DNA of 64,000 nt. Origin: Acidobacteriota bacterium. GTDB lineage: Bacteria; Acidobacteriota; Holophagae; Holophagales; Holophagaceae. Positions 9,993 through 18,054 of this stretch are shown here, one piece after another. The DNA lies in assembly GCA_016195985.1 (NCBI GenBank), contig JACPYP010000020.1, positions 351,793 through 415,792 of the forward strand. Reading direction: 5' to 3'. A program made the position numbers and the translations under genes. A model generated the notes under the pieces. That model was not told the DNA's origin and did no database searches. It worked only from the letters and a program-made list of their open reading frames with translations. Within the stretch, counting starts at the first letter, position 1. Each line of letters begins with the position of its first letter.

Positions 9993-10619
9993 TTAGGCCT
10001 CCTGCTTGATGACGATGTACCCACCCTTGGGGCCGGGGACGGCGCCCTTGATGAGCAGCAGGTTGTTCTCGACATCCACCTTCGCGATTTCCAGGTTGCG
10101 CACGGTCACCTGGGCGTCGCCCATGTGGCCGGGCATGCGGATACCCGGGAAGACGCGGCTGGGGTAGCTGGACTGGCCGATGGAGCCAGGCGCGCGGTGG
10201 AACATGGAGCCGTGGGTCGCGCGGCCGCCCGCGAAGTGGTGCCGCTTGATGACGCCCGCGAAGCCCTTGCCCTTGCTGATGCCGGTAACGTTGACCTTGG
10301 TTTTCGCCTCGAAGGCGCTCGCCAGGACGCTGTCGCCGGGCTTGGCCGCATCGGAGGCGTCCACCTTGATCTCTCGGAGCACGCGGAGCGGGGCGACGCC
10401 CTGCTTCTCGCAGTGCCCCTTCTCAGCCTTGGAAGCGCGTTTGCCGCCGTTGGGATCCACGAAGCCGATCTGCACGGCCTCATAGCCGTCCTTGGCGGAG
10501 GTCTTGCGCTGCACGACCACGCAGGGACCGGCCTGGATGACGGTCACAGGGACGATCTGCCCCTGTTCATTGAAGATCTGGGTCATCCCCAGCTTCTTGC
10601 CGATGATTCCTTTGGACAT
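9993..10619 (-). CDS. rplC: 50S ribosomal protein L3
   Basis: L3 is an early-assembly protein near the peptidyl-transferase centre. I start at [20 protein letters not shown] (208 residues). The conserved [20 protein letters not shown] and [20 protein letters not shown] blocks are intact, including the glutamine that is methylated in E. coli. Confidence 0.97.
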   Translation of the reverse strand: MSKGIIGKKLGMTQIFNEQGQIVPVTVIQAGPCVVVQRKTSAKDGYEAVQIGFVDPNGGKRASKAEKGHCEKQGVAPLRVLREIKVDASDAAKPGDSVLASAFEAKTKVNVTGISKGKGFAGVIKRHHFAGGRATHGSMFHRAPGSIGQSSYPSRVFPGIRMPGHMGDAQVTVRNLEIAKVDVENNLLLIKGAVPGPKGGYIVIKQEA

Positions 10620-10633
10620 GTTTTCTCCCCCCT

Positions 10634-10960
10634 CTACCGGTTGCCCTGACGACTGAAGACCTTGATCTCCACGTCGACGCCAGCGGGCAGGTCGAGACGC
10701 ATGAGCGTGTCCACGGTGTTCTGAGTCGGATTCAGGATGTCGAGCAGCCGCTTGTGCGTGCGGATCTCGAACTGGTCCCGGCTCTTCTTGTCCACGTGGG
10801 GGGAACGGTTCACGGTGTACTTGTTCGTCCGGGTGGGGAGGGGAATCGGTCCCGCCACCTGGGCGCCCGTGCGCTTGGCGGTATCCACGATTTCGCGGGT
10901 GCTCTGATCGAGCAGACGGTGGTCGAAGGCACGCAAACGGATGCGGATGTTGTCTTTCAT
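10634..10960 (-). CDS. rpsJ: 30S ribosomal protein S10
   Basis: S10 lies in the small-subunit head and is also NusE in antitermination. The chosen start is [20 protein letters not shown] (108 residues), with GGAGTG four bases upstream. Blocks [20 protein letters not shown] and [20 protein letters not shown] are diagnostic. It is the first gene of the S10 block and follows a structured leader. Confidence 0.97.
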   Translation of the reverse strand: MKDNIRIRLRAFDHRLLDQSTREIVDTAKRTGAQVAGPIPLPTRTNKYTVNRSPHVDKKSRDQFEIRTHKRLLDILNPTQNTVDTLMRLDLPAGVDVEIKVFSRQGNR

Positions 10961-10973
10961 GCTCACTCCATTG

Positions 10974-11012
10974 GGACGCTGAACGTCCATAGACGTGGGG
11001 CGCTGACCGCCC
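10974..11012 (-). promoter_or_regulatory. Tandem small hairpins upstream of rpsJ (candidate S10-operon leader)
   Basis: On the minus strand two near-identical stem-loops follow each other: GGGCGGTCAGCGCCC (10998-11012) and GGACGTTCAGCGTCC (10974-10988), both with 5-bp stems and (G/T)TCAG loops. The second ends about 5 bp before the rpsJ Shine-Dalgarno. In E. coli the S10 leader mediates repression by L4. A similar role here is inference from position and structure. Confidence 0.4.
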
Positions 11013-11057
11013 ATGTAAATCCGTCCCAACGACAGGGACAGGGCTGATCAGCATAAC

Positions 11058-11085
11058 AAAAGCCGCTGAAAACACAACGGCTTTT
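11058..11085. terminator. Terminator-like hairpin between fusA and rpsJ
   Basis: AAAAGCCG / CGGCTTTT forms an 8-bp stem with a 12-base loop. On the plus strand it is followed by TT after CTTTT (CTTTTTTG); on the minus strand by TTTTGTTAT. It lies about 220 bp downstream of the fusA stop, so it could end the str transcript. The rest of the 345-bp gap (10961-11305) holds the repeat next to fusA and the rpsJ leader; I see no gene in it, and tuf is absent. Confidence 0.5.
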
Positions 11086-11247
11086 TTGAGAAGAACGCAC
11101 GACCACCCGGAGGCGGAAGCGGCTGGATCAAGAGGCCCGGCAACCTTGCGGTTCGAGGGATGGCCTCACCCCCGGAGGGGCTTGAAAAGCAAATAAAGCA
11201 CTAAATGACTGGAGTTGCTTGCGATGAGGACCGGCTTTGCCGGGCCG

Positions 11248-11303
11248 AATCGCGGGGGTGCGGGGGTGTGCGAGCAGCGAAGCGGAGCGCGGAACCCCCG
11301 CTA
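11248..11303 (-). repeat. Stop-codon-proximal GC-rich repeat, copy B (after fusA)
   Basis: Two bases after the fusA TAG, the minus strand reads GTAGCGGGGGTTCCGCGCTC, then CGCTTCGCTGCTCGCACACC, then CCCGCACCCCCGCG. It is followed by CCGGCAAAGCCGG (about 11233-11245), a small hairpin with loop AAA. The purH copy has the same arrangement, with a CGGGCAAAGCCCG hairpin after it. Confidence 0.7.
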
Positions 11304-11305
11304 CG

Positions 11306-13414
11306 CTACTTGGCGCCCTTGACCTTGGCGACGATTTCTTCCGCCACGTTCCGGGGAGCTTCCTCGTAGTGCGAGAACTGCATGGTGTAGTTGCCGCGGC
11401 CCTGGGTCATGCCGCGCAGGGTGGTGGAGTAGGCGAACATCTCGGCCAGGGGCACCTTGGCGGTGACCACCTTGACGCCGGCCCGGTCTTCCATGTTCTC
11501 GATGCGTCCGCGGCGGCTGTTCAGGTTGCCGATGACGTCACCCATGTAGTCCTCGGGAACCACGACCTCGACGCCCATGATGGGTTCGAGGATCACGGGG
11601 GAGGCCTTCTCACAGCCGTTCTTGAAGCCCATGGAACCAGCGATCTTGAACGCCATTTCGTTGGAGTCCACGTCGTGGTAGCTGCCATCGTAGATGGTGA
11701 TCTTGATGTCGACGCAGGGGTAGCCTGCGAGGACGCCGGACTGCATGGCTTCCTGGACGCCCTGGTCGATGGGCTTGATGTATTCCTTGGGAATCACGCC
11801 GCCCTTGATGTCGTTGATGAACTCGTAGCCCTTGCCCGCTTCGTTGGGCTCGACATACATCTTGACGTGGCCGTACTGGCCGCGGCCGCCGGACTGGCGC
11901 ACGAACTTGCCTTCGGCGTCGACGCGCTTCCGGATGGTTTCGCGGTAGGCCACCATGGGCTTGCCCACGTTGGCTTCGACCTTGAACTCGCGCATCATGC
12001 GGTCGACGATGATCTCAAGATGCAGCTCGCCCATGCCGGCGATGATGGTCTGGTTGGTCTCGGGATCCGTCTTCACCTTGAAGGTGGGATCCTCCTGGGC
12101 CAGACGGCTCAGGGCCACGCCCATCTTCTCCTGGTCGGCCTTGGTCTTGGGTTCGATGGCCACCTGGATCACAGGATCCGGGAAGTCCATGCTCTCGAGG
12201 ATCACAGGGTGGTTCTCGTCGCAGATGGTCTGGCCGGTGAGGACTTCCTTCAGGCCCACGGCGGCGGCGATGTCGCCGGTGCGGACTTCTTCGATGTCCT
12301 CGCGCTTGTTGGCATGCATCTGCAGCAGGCGGCCGATGCGCTCGCGGCGGCCCTTGGCCGCGTTGTAGACGCCAGAGCCTGCAGCCAGCACGCCGGAGTA
12401 GACACGGATGAAGGACAGCGAGCCCACGAAGGGATCAGCCATGATCTTGAAAATCAGGGCGGAGAAGGGCTCCGTGTCGTCAGCCCTGCGCTCGGTCTCC
12501 TGGCCGTCGGCATCCACGCCCTTGATGGCGGCGATGTCGAGGGGCGAGGGCATGTAGCTCACCACCGCGTCGAGCATGGGCTGAACGCCCTTGTTCTTGA
12601 AGGCCGAACCGCACATCATCGGCGTGAAGAGGAGCTTGATGCAGCCAGCGCGGATGCCCGTGCGGATCTCGTCCTCGGTCAGCTCTTCGCCGCCCAGGTA
12701 CTTGTCCATAAGCGAGTCGTCGGTCTCGGCAACCATCTCGATCATCTTCTCGCGCCACTCTTTGGCGGTATCGACGAGCTCGGCGGGAATCTCGCCGTAG
12801 ATGACCTTGAAGCCCTTGTCCCCTTCATCGAAGGTCAGAGCCTTCATCAGCACGAGGTCGACCACGCCCTTGAAATCCTCTTCCGCCCCGATGGGGATCT
12901 GGATGGGCATGGGGCGCGCCTTCAAGCGGGTCCGCATCATTTCGACGACGCGGAAGAAGTCCGCGCCGGGGCGGTCCATCTTGTTCACGAAGGCCATGCG
13001 GGGCACGCCGTACTTGTCGGCTTGGCGCCACACGGTCTCGGACTGGGGCTCGACGCCGCCCACCGCGCAGAACACGGCGCAGGCGCCGTCCAGCACGCGC
13101 AGGGAGCGCTCCACCTCGGCCGTGAAATCCACGTGGCCGGGGGTGTCGATGATGTTGATGCGGTGCTCCACGCCCTTCAGCTGGCCCGTCTGGGCGGTCC
13201 AGGCGGCCGTGATGGCGGCGGAGGTGATGGTGATGCCCCGCTCCTGTTCCTGCACCATCCAGTCGGTGGTCGCCGCACCCTCATGCACCTCGCCGATCTT
13301 GTGGATCTTGCCGGTGTAGTAGAGGATGCGCTCCGTCGTGGTGGTCTTGCCGGCATCGATGTGCGCCATGATGCCGATGTTCCGGTAGCGCTCGAGTGGG
13401 GTCTGGCGGGCCAC
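11306..13414 (-). CDS. fusA: Translation elongation factor G
   Basis: EF-G is the GTPase that drives translocation and, with RRF, ribosome recycling. It has 702 residues, typical of bacterial EF-G. Motifs are G1 AHIDAGKTT (17-25), switch I ERGITI (58-63), G3 DTPGH (90-94) and G4 NKMD (144-147), followed by domains II-V (domain IV around [15 protein letters not shown]). It follows rpsG after a hairpin, as in str operons, but tuf does not follow. Confidence 0.98.
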   Translation of the reverse strand: MARQTPLERYRNIGIMAHIDAGKTTTTERILYYTGKIHKIGEVHEGAATTDWMVQEQERGITITSAAITAAWTAQTGQLKGVEHRINIIDTPGHVDFTAEVERSLRVLDGACAVFCAVGGVEPQSETVWRQADKYGVPRMAFVNKMDRPGADFFRVVEMMRTRLKARPMPIQIPIGAEEDFKGVVDLVLMKALTFDEGDKGFKVIYGEIPAELVDTAKEWREKMIEMVAETDDSLMDKYLGGEELTEDEIRTGIRAGCIKLLFTPMMCGSAFKNKGVQPMLDAVVSYMPSPLDIAAIKGVDADGQETERRADDTEPFSALIFKIMADPFVGSLSFIRVYSGVLAAGSGVYNAAKGRRERIGRLLQMHANKREDIEEVRTGDIAAAVGLKEVLTGQTICDENHPVILESMDFPDPVIQVAIEPKTKADQEKMGVALSRLAQEDPTFKVKTDPETNQTIIAGMGELHLEIIVDRMMREFKVEANVGKPMVAYRETIRKRVDAEGKFVRQSGGRGQYGHVKMYVEPNEAGKGYEFINDIKGGVIPKEYIKPIDQGVQEAMQSGVLAGYPCVDIKITIYDGSYHDVDSNEMAFKIAGSMGFKNGCEKASPVILEPIMGVEVVVPEDYMGDVIGNLNSRRGRIENMEDRAGVKVVTAKVPLAEMFAYSTTLRGMTQGRGNYTMQFSHYEEAPRNVAEEIVAKVKGAK

Positions 13415-13477
13415 GGCGGCCTCCTGAAAGGGTCAAAACGGAATCAGAGTCGGAAACGGATCTTCAAAGACCTGCGC

Positions 13478-13508
13478 GGAAGGAGCCGCCCGGGTGGCGG
13501 CTCCTTCC
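13478..13508 (-). promoter_or_regulatory. Perfect 13-bp hairpin between rpsG and fusA
   Basis: GGAAGGAGCCGCC / GGCGGCTCCTTCC with a 5-base loop lies 14 bp after the rpsG stop on the minus strand. No T-run follows, so it is more likely an RNA-processing, stability or translational-control element inside the str operon than a terminator. Confidence 0.5.
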
Positions 13509-13522
13509 GGCCGGAGGGATTG

Positions 13523-13993
13523 CTACCAGCGGAAGTGGGCGAAGGCCTTGTTGGCTTCGGCCATCTTGTGGACGTCGTCCTTCTTCTTGATGGACGCGCC
13601 ACGGAAATTCATGGCGTCGAGGATCTCGCCGGCCAGCTTGTCGCGCATGGTGCGCTCGCCGCGGGAGGCGGAGTAGATCTTCAGCCAGCGCATGGCCAGG
13701 GACTGGCGGCGGTTCTGGGGAACCTCCACGGGCACCTGGTAGGTGGCGCCGCCCACGCGGCGGGACTTGACTTCCACCGAGGGCTTGATGTTGTTGAGGG
13801 CCTTCTGGAAGGCTTCCAGAGCCTCTTCGCCGGACTTCTTGGCGACGATCTCAAGTGCTCCGTAGAGGATGCGCTCGGCGGTGGCCTTCTTGCCGCGCTC
13901 CATGAGGATGTTCACGAACTTGGAGACGACGAGGCTGTTGTAGACGGGATCCGGGAGGATCTCACGCTTGGCAGGTGCGGAACGACGGGCCAT
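13523..13993 (-). CDS. rpsG: 30S ribosomal protein S7
   Basis: S7 organises the 3' major domain of 16S rRNA and contacts E-site tRNA. It has 156 residues beginning [20 protein letters not shown], with [20 protein letters not shown], the beta-hairpin [19 protein letters not shown] and the C-terminal [20 protein letters not shown]. It lies 13 bp after rpsL. Confidence 0.98.
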   Translation of the reverse strand: MARRSAPAKREILPDPVYNSLVVSKFVNILMERGKKATAERILYGALEIVAKKSGEEALEAFQKALNNIKPSVEVKSRRVGGATYQVPVEVPQNRRQSLAMRWLKIYSASRGERTMRDKLAGEILDAMNFRGASIKKKDDVHKMAEANKAFAHFRW

Positions 13994-14006
13994 GTTTTAC
14001 CTCCCC

Positions 14007-14405
14007 CTACTTCTTCTTGGCCGGCGCGGCGCCAGCCTTGGGGCGCTTGGCGCCGTACTTGGAACGGGACTGGTTGCGGCCTGCGACGCCGGTGGCGTCC
14101 AGGGTTCCGCGCACCACGTGATAGCGCACGCCCGGCAGATCCTTCACGCGGCCGCCGCGGATGAGCACGATGCTGTGCTCCTGCAGGTTGTGGCCCACGC
14201 CCGGGATGTAGGTCGTGCACTCGATGCCGTTGGTGAGGCGCACACGGGCCACCTTGCGAAGCGCGGAGTTCGGCTTCTTGGGGGTGGTGGTGAACACGCG
14301 CGTGCACACGCCGCGCTTCTGCGGGCAGGCGTCGAGCGCAGGGCTCTTCGTCTTGTTGGTGAACGTCTTCCGCCCATGGCGGATCAGCTGATTGATGGTA
14401 GGCAC
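14007..14405 (-). CDS. rpsL: 30S ribosomal protein S12
   Basis: S12 is part of the decoding centre. I start it at a GTG codon ([20 protein letters not shown], 132 residues) because GGAGG lies five bases upstream and the family begins exactly there. Decoding-loop segments [11 protein letters not shown] and [12 protein letters not shown] carry the lysines whose change gives streptomycin resistance in other bacteria, so this is the wild-type form. It has a lysine-rich C-terminal tail and is the first gene of the str operon. Confidence 0.96.
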   Translation of the reverse strand: MPTINQLIRHGRKTFTNKTKSPALDACPQKRGVCTRVFTTTPKKPNSALRKVARVRLTNGIECTTYIPGVGHNLQEHSIVLIRGGRVKDLPGVRYHVVRGTLDATGVAGRNQSRSKYGAKRPKAGAAPAKKK

Positions 14406-14529
14406 ACCATCCTCCAAGGAAGGCGCCGGGTTGTCCGGGCCTGGGCCCGAGAGGTTCCGCCGCAGAACAGGCACCGGGGAACGTCGGACAGATGAAAACC
14501 TTCGCCGACCCACGGGGCCGGAACCATCT

Positions 14530-14557
14530 AGGCTATCGGAATGGCCTGGAAAGTCAA
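14530..14557 (-). promoter_or_regulatory. Candidate str-operon promoter
   Basis: On the minus strand TTGACT (14557-14552) is followed by a 16-base spacer and TAGCCT (14535-14530). This would give a leader of roughly 115 bases before the rpsL GTG. The -35 is a good sigma-70 match and the -10 is weak. Confidence 0.4.
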
Positions 14558-14595
14558 CGCATCAAGTATCAATTGAGGTGGACAGCCCCCGTCCC

Positions 14596-14868
14596 TCAAC
14601 CCGCGAGGGGGCACCCGCAGCCGCCCGCCGAGCAACCGTGGCCGCTCTTGGGGGCTTCGGCCTTGGGAGAGGCGCTCTCGGCCGGCGCCGATGCCGCACC
14701 CTTGTACCAGCCGCCTCCCGTGAGGGCGAAGGCCGCCACAGAGACCTGCCGCCGCATGCCCTCGGGCTCTCCGCAGGCCTGGCAGGCATGGGTCTCGGGC
14801 GCCGACAGGCTTTCCAGCTTCTCTTCGGACTGACCACAAGCTTCGCAACGGTACTCGTAGAGGGGCAT
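14596..14868 (-). CDS. FmdB-family zinc-ribbon protein
   Basis: This is a 90-residue protein of the FmdB/CxxC_CxxC_SSSS family. The N-terminus MPLYEYRCEACGQSEEKLES carries the first CxxC (residues 8-11), and HACQACGEPEGM carries the second. A low-complexity Ala/Ser/Pro linker then leads to a Cys/Gly-rich tail (HGCSAGGCGCPLAG), probably a second metal site. Family members are thought to be small regulatory or metal-binding proteins; the exact role is unknown. AGGAG lies about 9 bases before the ATG. It is transcribed towards rpsL, 190 bp away, with a candidate promoter between them. Confidence 0.85.
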   Translation of the reverse strand: MPLYEYRCEACGQSEEKLESLSAPETHACQACGEPEGMRRQVSVAAFALTGGGWYKGAASAPAESASPKAEAPKSGHGCSAGGCGCPLAG

Positions 14869-14923
14869 GGCAGACTTCTCCTGGGAATCGTCCCCGAACC
14901 GATGATTTTATCCAGGTACTTCG

Positions 14924-15412
14924 ATGCCGTCACCGACCCCTTTCTTCCAAAGCCCCGAAGCCTTTTTGGCAGCAATCCCCCGGCCAAAGGTGCTCTGCTT
15001 CACCAACGGCTGCTTCGATCTCATCCACCCGGGCCACGTGCAATACCTCGCCGACGCCCGGGCGCTGGGCGACTTCCTGGTGGTGGGCCTGAACAGCGAT
15101 GCCTCCGTAGCCCGCTTGAAGGGCGACTCCCGCCCCCTCCAGAACGAGGCCGCCCGCGCGGCCATCCTGCTGGGCCTGCGCAGCGTGGATGCGGTGGTGC
15201 GCTTCGACCAGGACACCCCCTTGGAACTCATCCGCGCCCTCCGGCCCGACGTGCTCGTGAAGGGCGGCGACTATACCCCTGAAACCGTCGTGGGCCGCGA
15301 CATCGTGGAAGCCCGGGGAGGCCGGCTGGTCCTCATCCCCTTCCTGCCCGGCCACAGCACCACCCGCATCGAGCAGCGGGTCCGCAGCGGCCGGGGCGTC
15401 ACCCTCGAATAA
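14924..15412 (+). CDS. rfaE2: D-glycero-beta-D-manno-heptose 1-phosphate adenylyltransferase
   Basis: This enzyme transfers AMP from ATP to heptose-1-phosphate to make ADP-heptose for the LPS inner core. The 162 residues correspond to the C-terminal half of E. coli HldE, encoded here as a separate protein. The nucleotidyltransferase signature [16 protein letters not shown] (HPGH, residues 36-39) and the later [10 protein letters not shown] (ISxxTST-like block) are present. No kinase domain is fused and no other heptose gene is adjacent. TATCCA lies nine bases before the ATG with no clear Shine-Dalgarno. It is divergent from the fmdB-like gene. Confidence 0.92.
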   Translation: MPSPTPFFQSPEAFLAAIPRPKVLCFTNGCFDLIHPGHVQYLADARALGDFLVVGLNSDASVARLKGDSRPLQNEAARAAILLGLRSVDAVVRFDQDTPLELIRALRPDVLVKGGDYTPETVVGRDIVEARGGRLVLIPFLPGHSTTRIEQRVRSGRGVTLE

Positions 15413-15527
15413 TCGATCCAAATGAATCTTGCCCAGGCTTTAGCCGGCAAGATGAACGGATATCCCTGCCGAATTCTCGAAAACGCCACCCAAATCGATA
15501 AATGCGAGCACCCGGGCCTTAACCAAG

Positions 15528-16622
15528 TTAATTGATCATCAAATTGCCATCCGGCCTGAATCTAAATCTGAAGTTCCTAAAAATGTTTAAATCCCATATC
15601 TGGTCAGGGGCATTTTGGGGCGGAGGCTCTTCAGTGATCTTCCCGGTCGCCGGATCAAGGTCCCACCAATGGATCTGAGGCCATCGAAGAAGGCTGGCCT
15701 TATCTTGTTCGAGGTTCAGCTTCTGTTGCGTCTCGTCTTCCAGGTATTTCAAGTTCTTGTTTGTTGGAAAGGCGTCCATGGCAGCAAGTACTGCAGATTC
15801 ATCCCGACTTGCGATCAACAAATGCCCATCTGGCCGAGGCTGACACCCGAGGATGGCCCACTCTAATCGATGGGGAGGCCCCAATTTTTCCTCGGTCACA
15901 GAGGGAAACAACTTCACCGACCGCTTAACGGCGCCCGTCTGATCATCGATAAGCCAGATGTAGCCAGGGCGCCGTGCGACGAGGGCCATGCCGCCAGAGT
16001 AACGGATCAAGGGATTTAAAAAAAGCATTCCGAACAAGGCCGAATATTTGGAATTCCATTCGCCTACGGCCTGGACACTTCCATGCTGCGGAAGGGTGGA
16101 TGCCACCAAAGAATCCTTCAAGCCCAGGTCTACCAAATTCTTCAGAATCAAAAAGCCCTTTTCATTGATTTCGGCAATGGCATAGGGAGAAAAAGCATTG
16201 TTGACCTGAAAAAAAGAAGGGCCCGAAATCAAGAGGTACCGTTTTCCATCCAGATGATAGATGGCATTGGCTCGCCCCTGCTCTCCCAGGTAGGTAGCGT
16301 TGACCTGCCAAGTCTTCAGGTCAACGCTGCGATAGAGATAGGTCGTTTTCAACCGATCCGATGGCCCTTGCACGGACGCCCAGGCCGCATGATCCTTGTA
16401 GTCCATGGAATAGCAGCCTTCTGGGGCTTTGAGATGGGCGACTGAAGATCCCTGGCGCTCCAGTGATTCAAAATGCAAACCCATGGATTGGCGGGAATCG
16501 ATGATTGCCACTTGGGCTCCATCCCAAGTCATCCAATCCTGTTGCCTGTTTTGGATCTGCGCAGCCATAGACCATTCAGAAGCGAGTAACAAAATGGCGA
16601 TTATCTTCAAATGCTTCAGCAT
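15528..16622 (-). CDS. Secreted protein of unknown function
   Basis: A 364-residue protein that I do not recognise. The N-terminus MLKHLKIIAILLLASEWSMA looks like a cleavable signal peptide, with cleavage near residue 21. The mature part is rich in Trp, Asp and short strand-like segments (RPGYIWLIDDQTGAVKRSV, HWWDLDPATGKITEEPP), which suggests a beta-propeller-type or lectin-like extracellular fold; this is inference. GGAG precedes the ATG. It lies 16 bp downstream of the small secreted protein gene and is probably co-transcribed. Base composition is visibly more AT-rich than the flanking genes, suggesting transfer or a different origin. Confidence 0.75.
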   Translation of the reverse strand: MLKHLKIIAILLLASEWSMAAQIQNRQQDWMTWDGAQVAIIDSRQSMGLHFESLERQGSSVAHLKAPEGCYSMDYKDHAAWASVQGPSDRLKTTYLYRSVDLKTWQVNATYLGEQGRANAIYHLDGKRYLLISGPSFFQVNNAFSPYAIAEINEKGFLILKNLVDLGLKDSLVASTLPQHGSVQAVGEWNSKYSALFGMLFLNPLIRYSGGMALVARRPGYIWLIDDQTGAVKRSVKLFPSVTEEKLGPPHRLEWAILGCQPRPDGHLLIASRDESAVLAAMDAFPTNKNLKYLEDETQQKLNLEQDKASLLRWPQIHWWDLDPATGKITEEPPPQNAPDQIWDLNIFRNFRFRFRPDGNLMIN

Positions 16623-16638
16623 GCTTACTCCGAGTCAT

Positions 16639-16890
16639 CTAGTTTTGAATAGCTGCGCAGGCCAAACCTCCGTCAACGTCATGGACGACCTCATCTCCGT
16701 TACGATCATAGATATTGCAAGTGGTTTCACCGTACCAGTAGGTGTGACACCAAACAGAAGAGCCGCCCATGCCCGAGCATCGCCTGGCAGCCGCTAAGGC
16801 GGTTGTCGCGCTGGAGCCCAGAACCAATACAACAAACATTGTCCAAACACAGTTCCAGCGCAAGCGGGGAAAAGCAACTTTGGTATTCAT
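16639..16890 (-). CDS. Small secreted cysteine-containing protein, unknown
   Basis: It has 83 residues. A long hydrophobic segment (WTMFVVLVLGSSATTALAA, about 16-34) is a likely signal peptide with an Ala-x-Ala site. It leaves a mature chain of about 49 residues with four cysteines (RRCSG, VWCHT, TTCNI, LACAA), compatible with two disulphides. GGAGG lies four bases before the ATG. I recognise no family. It is the first gene of a two-gene unit with the larger secreted protein. Both lie in the AT-rich island. Confidence 0.65.
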   Translation of the reverse strand: MNTKVAFPRLRWNCVWTMFVVLVLGSSATTALAAARRCSGMGGSSVWCHTYWYGETTCNIYDRNGDEVVHDVDGGLACAAIQN

Positions 16891-17419
16891 CTGTCCTCCT
16901 GGAGGTAGATGACATTTCTATGCCCCTACCCAAAATAATCAAGTCTGTTTCAAGCGATTGTTCAAATTTAATTACATATTCGACCTCCAATAGATCCAGA
17001 TCACCTCAATTGAGCAAAAAATCTGGACCTTTTACCCACCGATATCAGGATGTTCGGTGGATCAAATAAAGGCCCCGTCCTAGGCATAAAGATGTTCATG
17101 CGCGATTTGGCTGAATCATTTTTGATGGCATGATCCCAATTTAATTAGATTATTTGATACTTTATATAATCATGCAATCACATATTCAAAGCAGGCTGTG
17201 CGGTGAAAAATCCTCTATCATTCCAAGCATTTTCGATGCCGCACTTTCTTTCTTTGCACTCTCTCTCGGCGCCCTTCCGCCATCTCGCCCGATAGCCCGA
17301 GAGATGACGCACCATTGCCTTTATTGGAGACCACACTAGATCCTTTGGAGGAAGCCCCGGAAAGAGAGCCCCGCTAGCCTGGGTTTGGCTCCCCCTGAGC
17401 CCGCTTTCCCGGAGGTTCC
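16891..17419. other. AT-rich intergenic region without a recognisable gene
   Basis: This 529-bp stretch is distinctly AT-rich (for example tatataat at 17163-17170) and has stop codons in all frames at short intervals. It should hold the promoter for the two secreted-protein genes (minus) and the start of the outer-membrane protein transcript (plus). I could not fix either by convincing hexamers. A short inverted repeat TCTCG/CGAGA lies near 17285-17304. No tRNA or insertion sequence was seen. Confidence 0.6.
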
Positions 17420-18007
17420 ATGCGACACACCACCCTCGCCATCCTTGCCCTCGCAGGCACGCTGCTCTCCGCCCAGGACATCACCGGAGGCCTGCACACC
17501 GGTCTCTCCCTTCCCGTGGGCGACCTCAAGGACAAGTCCGACCGGGGCACCAACCAGATGTTCGGCGCCCACGTGGGCGGCCATCTGGACTTCAACATCA
17601 CCTCCCACCACCAGGTGCGCGCCCAGATCACCTACCATGACTTCCCCGGCTCCGGCTGGGGCGGTGCCATCGACGACAAGAACAGTTTCAAGGCCCTGCA
17701 GGCCGGCGCGGACTGGGTGTACCACTTCCAGAGCCCCCGCCAGGGCTGGTACACCGTCGCCGGTGCCACCCTGAACAACATCAAGGAGGACTGGGAGGCC
17801 AACGCCGCCGGCCGGAGGGTTTCCGGAAGCGCGAGCCAGAGCGGCAGGCTCGGCGTCCGGGGGGGCGGAGGCTACACCTTCAATCAGATGGTTTCGCTGG
17901 AAGGCACGCTGAACCAGGTTTTCGTCGATCAGAACGGCAGCGACGGCTTCGGCTTCGACACCGCCACCTGGGCCCAGTTCAGCGTCGTGTTCCGCTTCGG
18001 CCGCTAA
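17420..18007 (+). CDS. Small outer-membrane beta-barrel protein
   Basis: It has 195 residues. The signal peptide is MRHTTLAILALAGTLLSA (cleavage about residue 18), followed by a chain of amphipathic strands (HVGGHLDFNITSHHQVRAQI, FKALQAGADWVYHFQS, RLGVRGGGGYTFNQMVSLEG). The C-terminus WAQFSVVFRFGR ends with aromatic residues near the terminus, as in many outer-membrane barrels. This resembles the OmpX/OmpW-size eight-strand class. GGAGG lies four bases before the ATG. The gene is followed by a strong terminator. The substrate is unknown. Confidence 0.75.
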   Translation: MRHTTLAILALAGTLLSAQDITGGLHTGLSLPVGDLKDKSDRGTNQMFGAHVGGHLDFNITSHHQVRAQITYHDFPGSGWGGAIDDKNSFKALQAGADWVYHFQSPRQGWYTVAGATLNNIKEDWEANAAGRRVSGSASQSGRLGVRGGGGYTFNQMVSLEGTLNQVFVDQNGSDGFGFDTATWAQFSVVFRFGR

Positions 18008-18023
18008 CTCCCTGCTCCCGACA

Positions 18024-18049
18024 AAACGGGCCGCATGCGCGGCCCGTTT
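18024..18049. terminator. Bidirectional terminator between the barrel gene and glnN
   Basis: A perfect 11-bp stem AAACGGGCCGC / GCGGCCCGTTT with loop ATGC is followed by CTGTTTT on the plus strand and preceded by an A-rich stretch. It lies 17 bp after one stop codon and 6 bp from the convergent glnN stop, so it can serve both genes. Confidence 0.85.
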
Positions 18050-18054
18050 CTGTT

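Noticed and set aside
11100..11200. tRNA-like sequence (GGTTCGA) between fusA and rpsJ
   Set aside because: No acceptor stem or cloverleaf can be formed around it.
11237..14164. 975-codon open frame antisense to fusA and rpsG
   Set aside because: Repetitive His/Gly/Asp composition typical of the strand opposite GC-rich genes; fusA and rpsG are unambiguous.
16891..17419. Degraded insertion sequence or small ORFs in the AT-rich gap
   Set aside because: No terminal inverted repeats, no transposase remnants and no frame with a ribosome-binding site.
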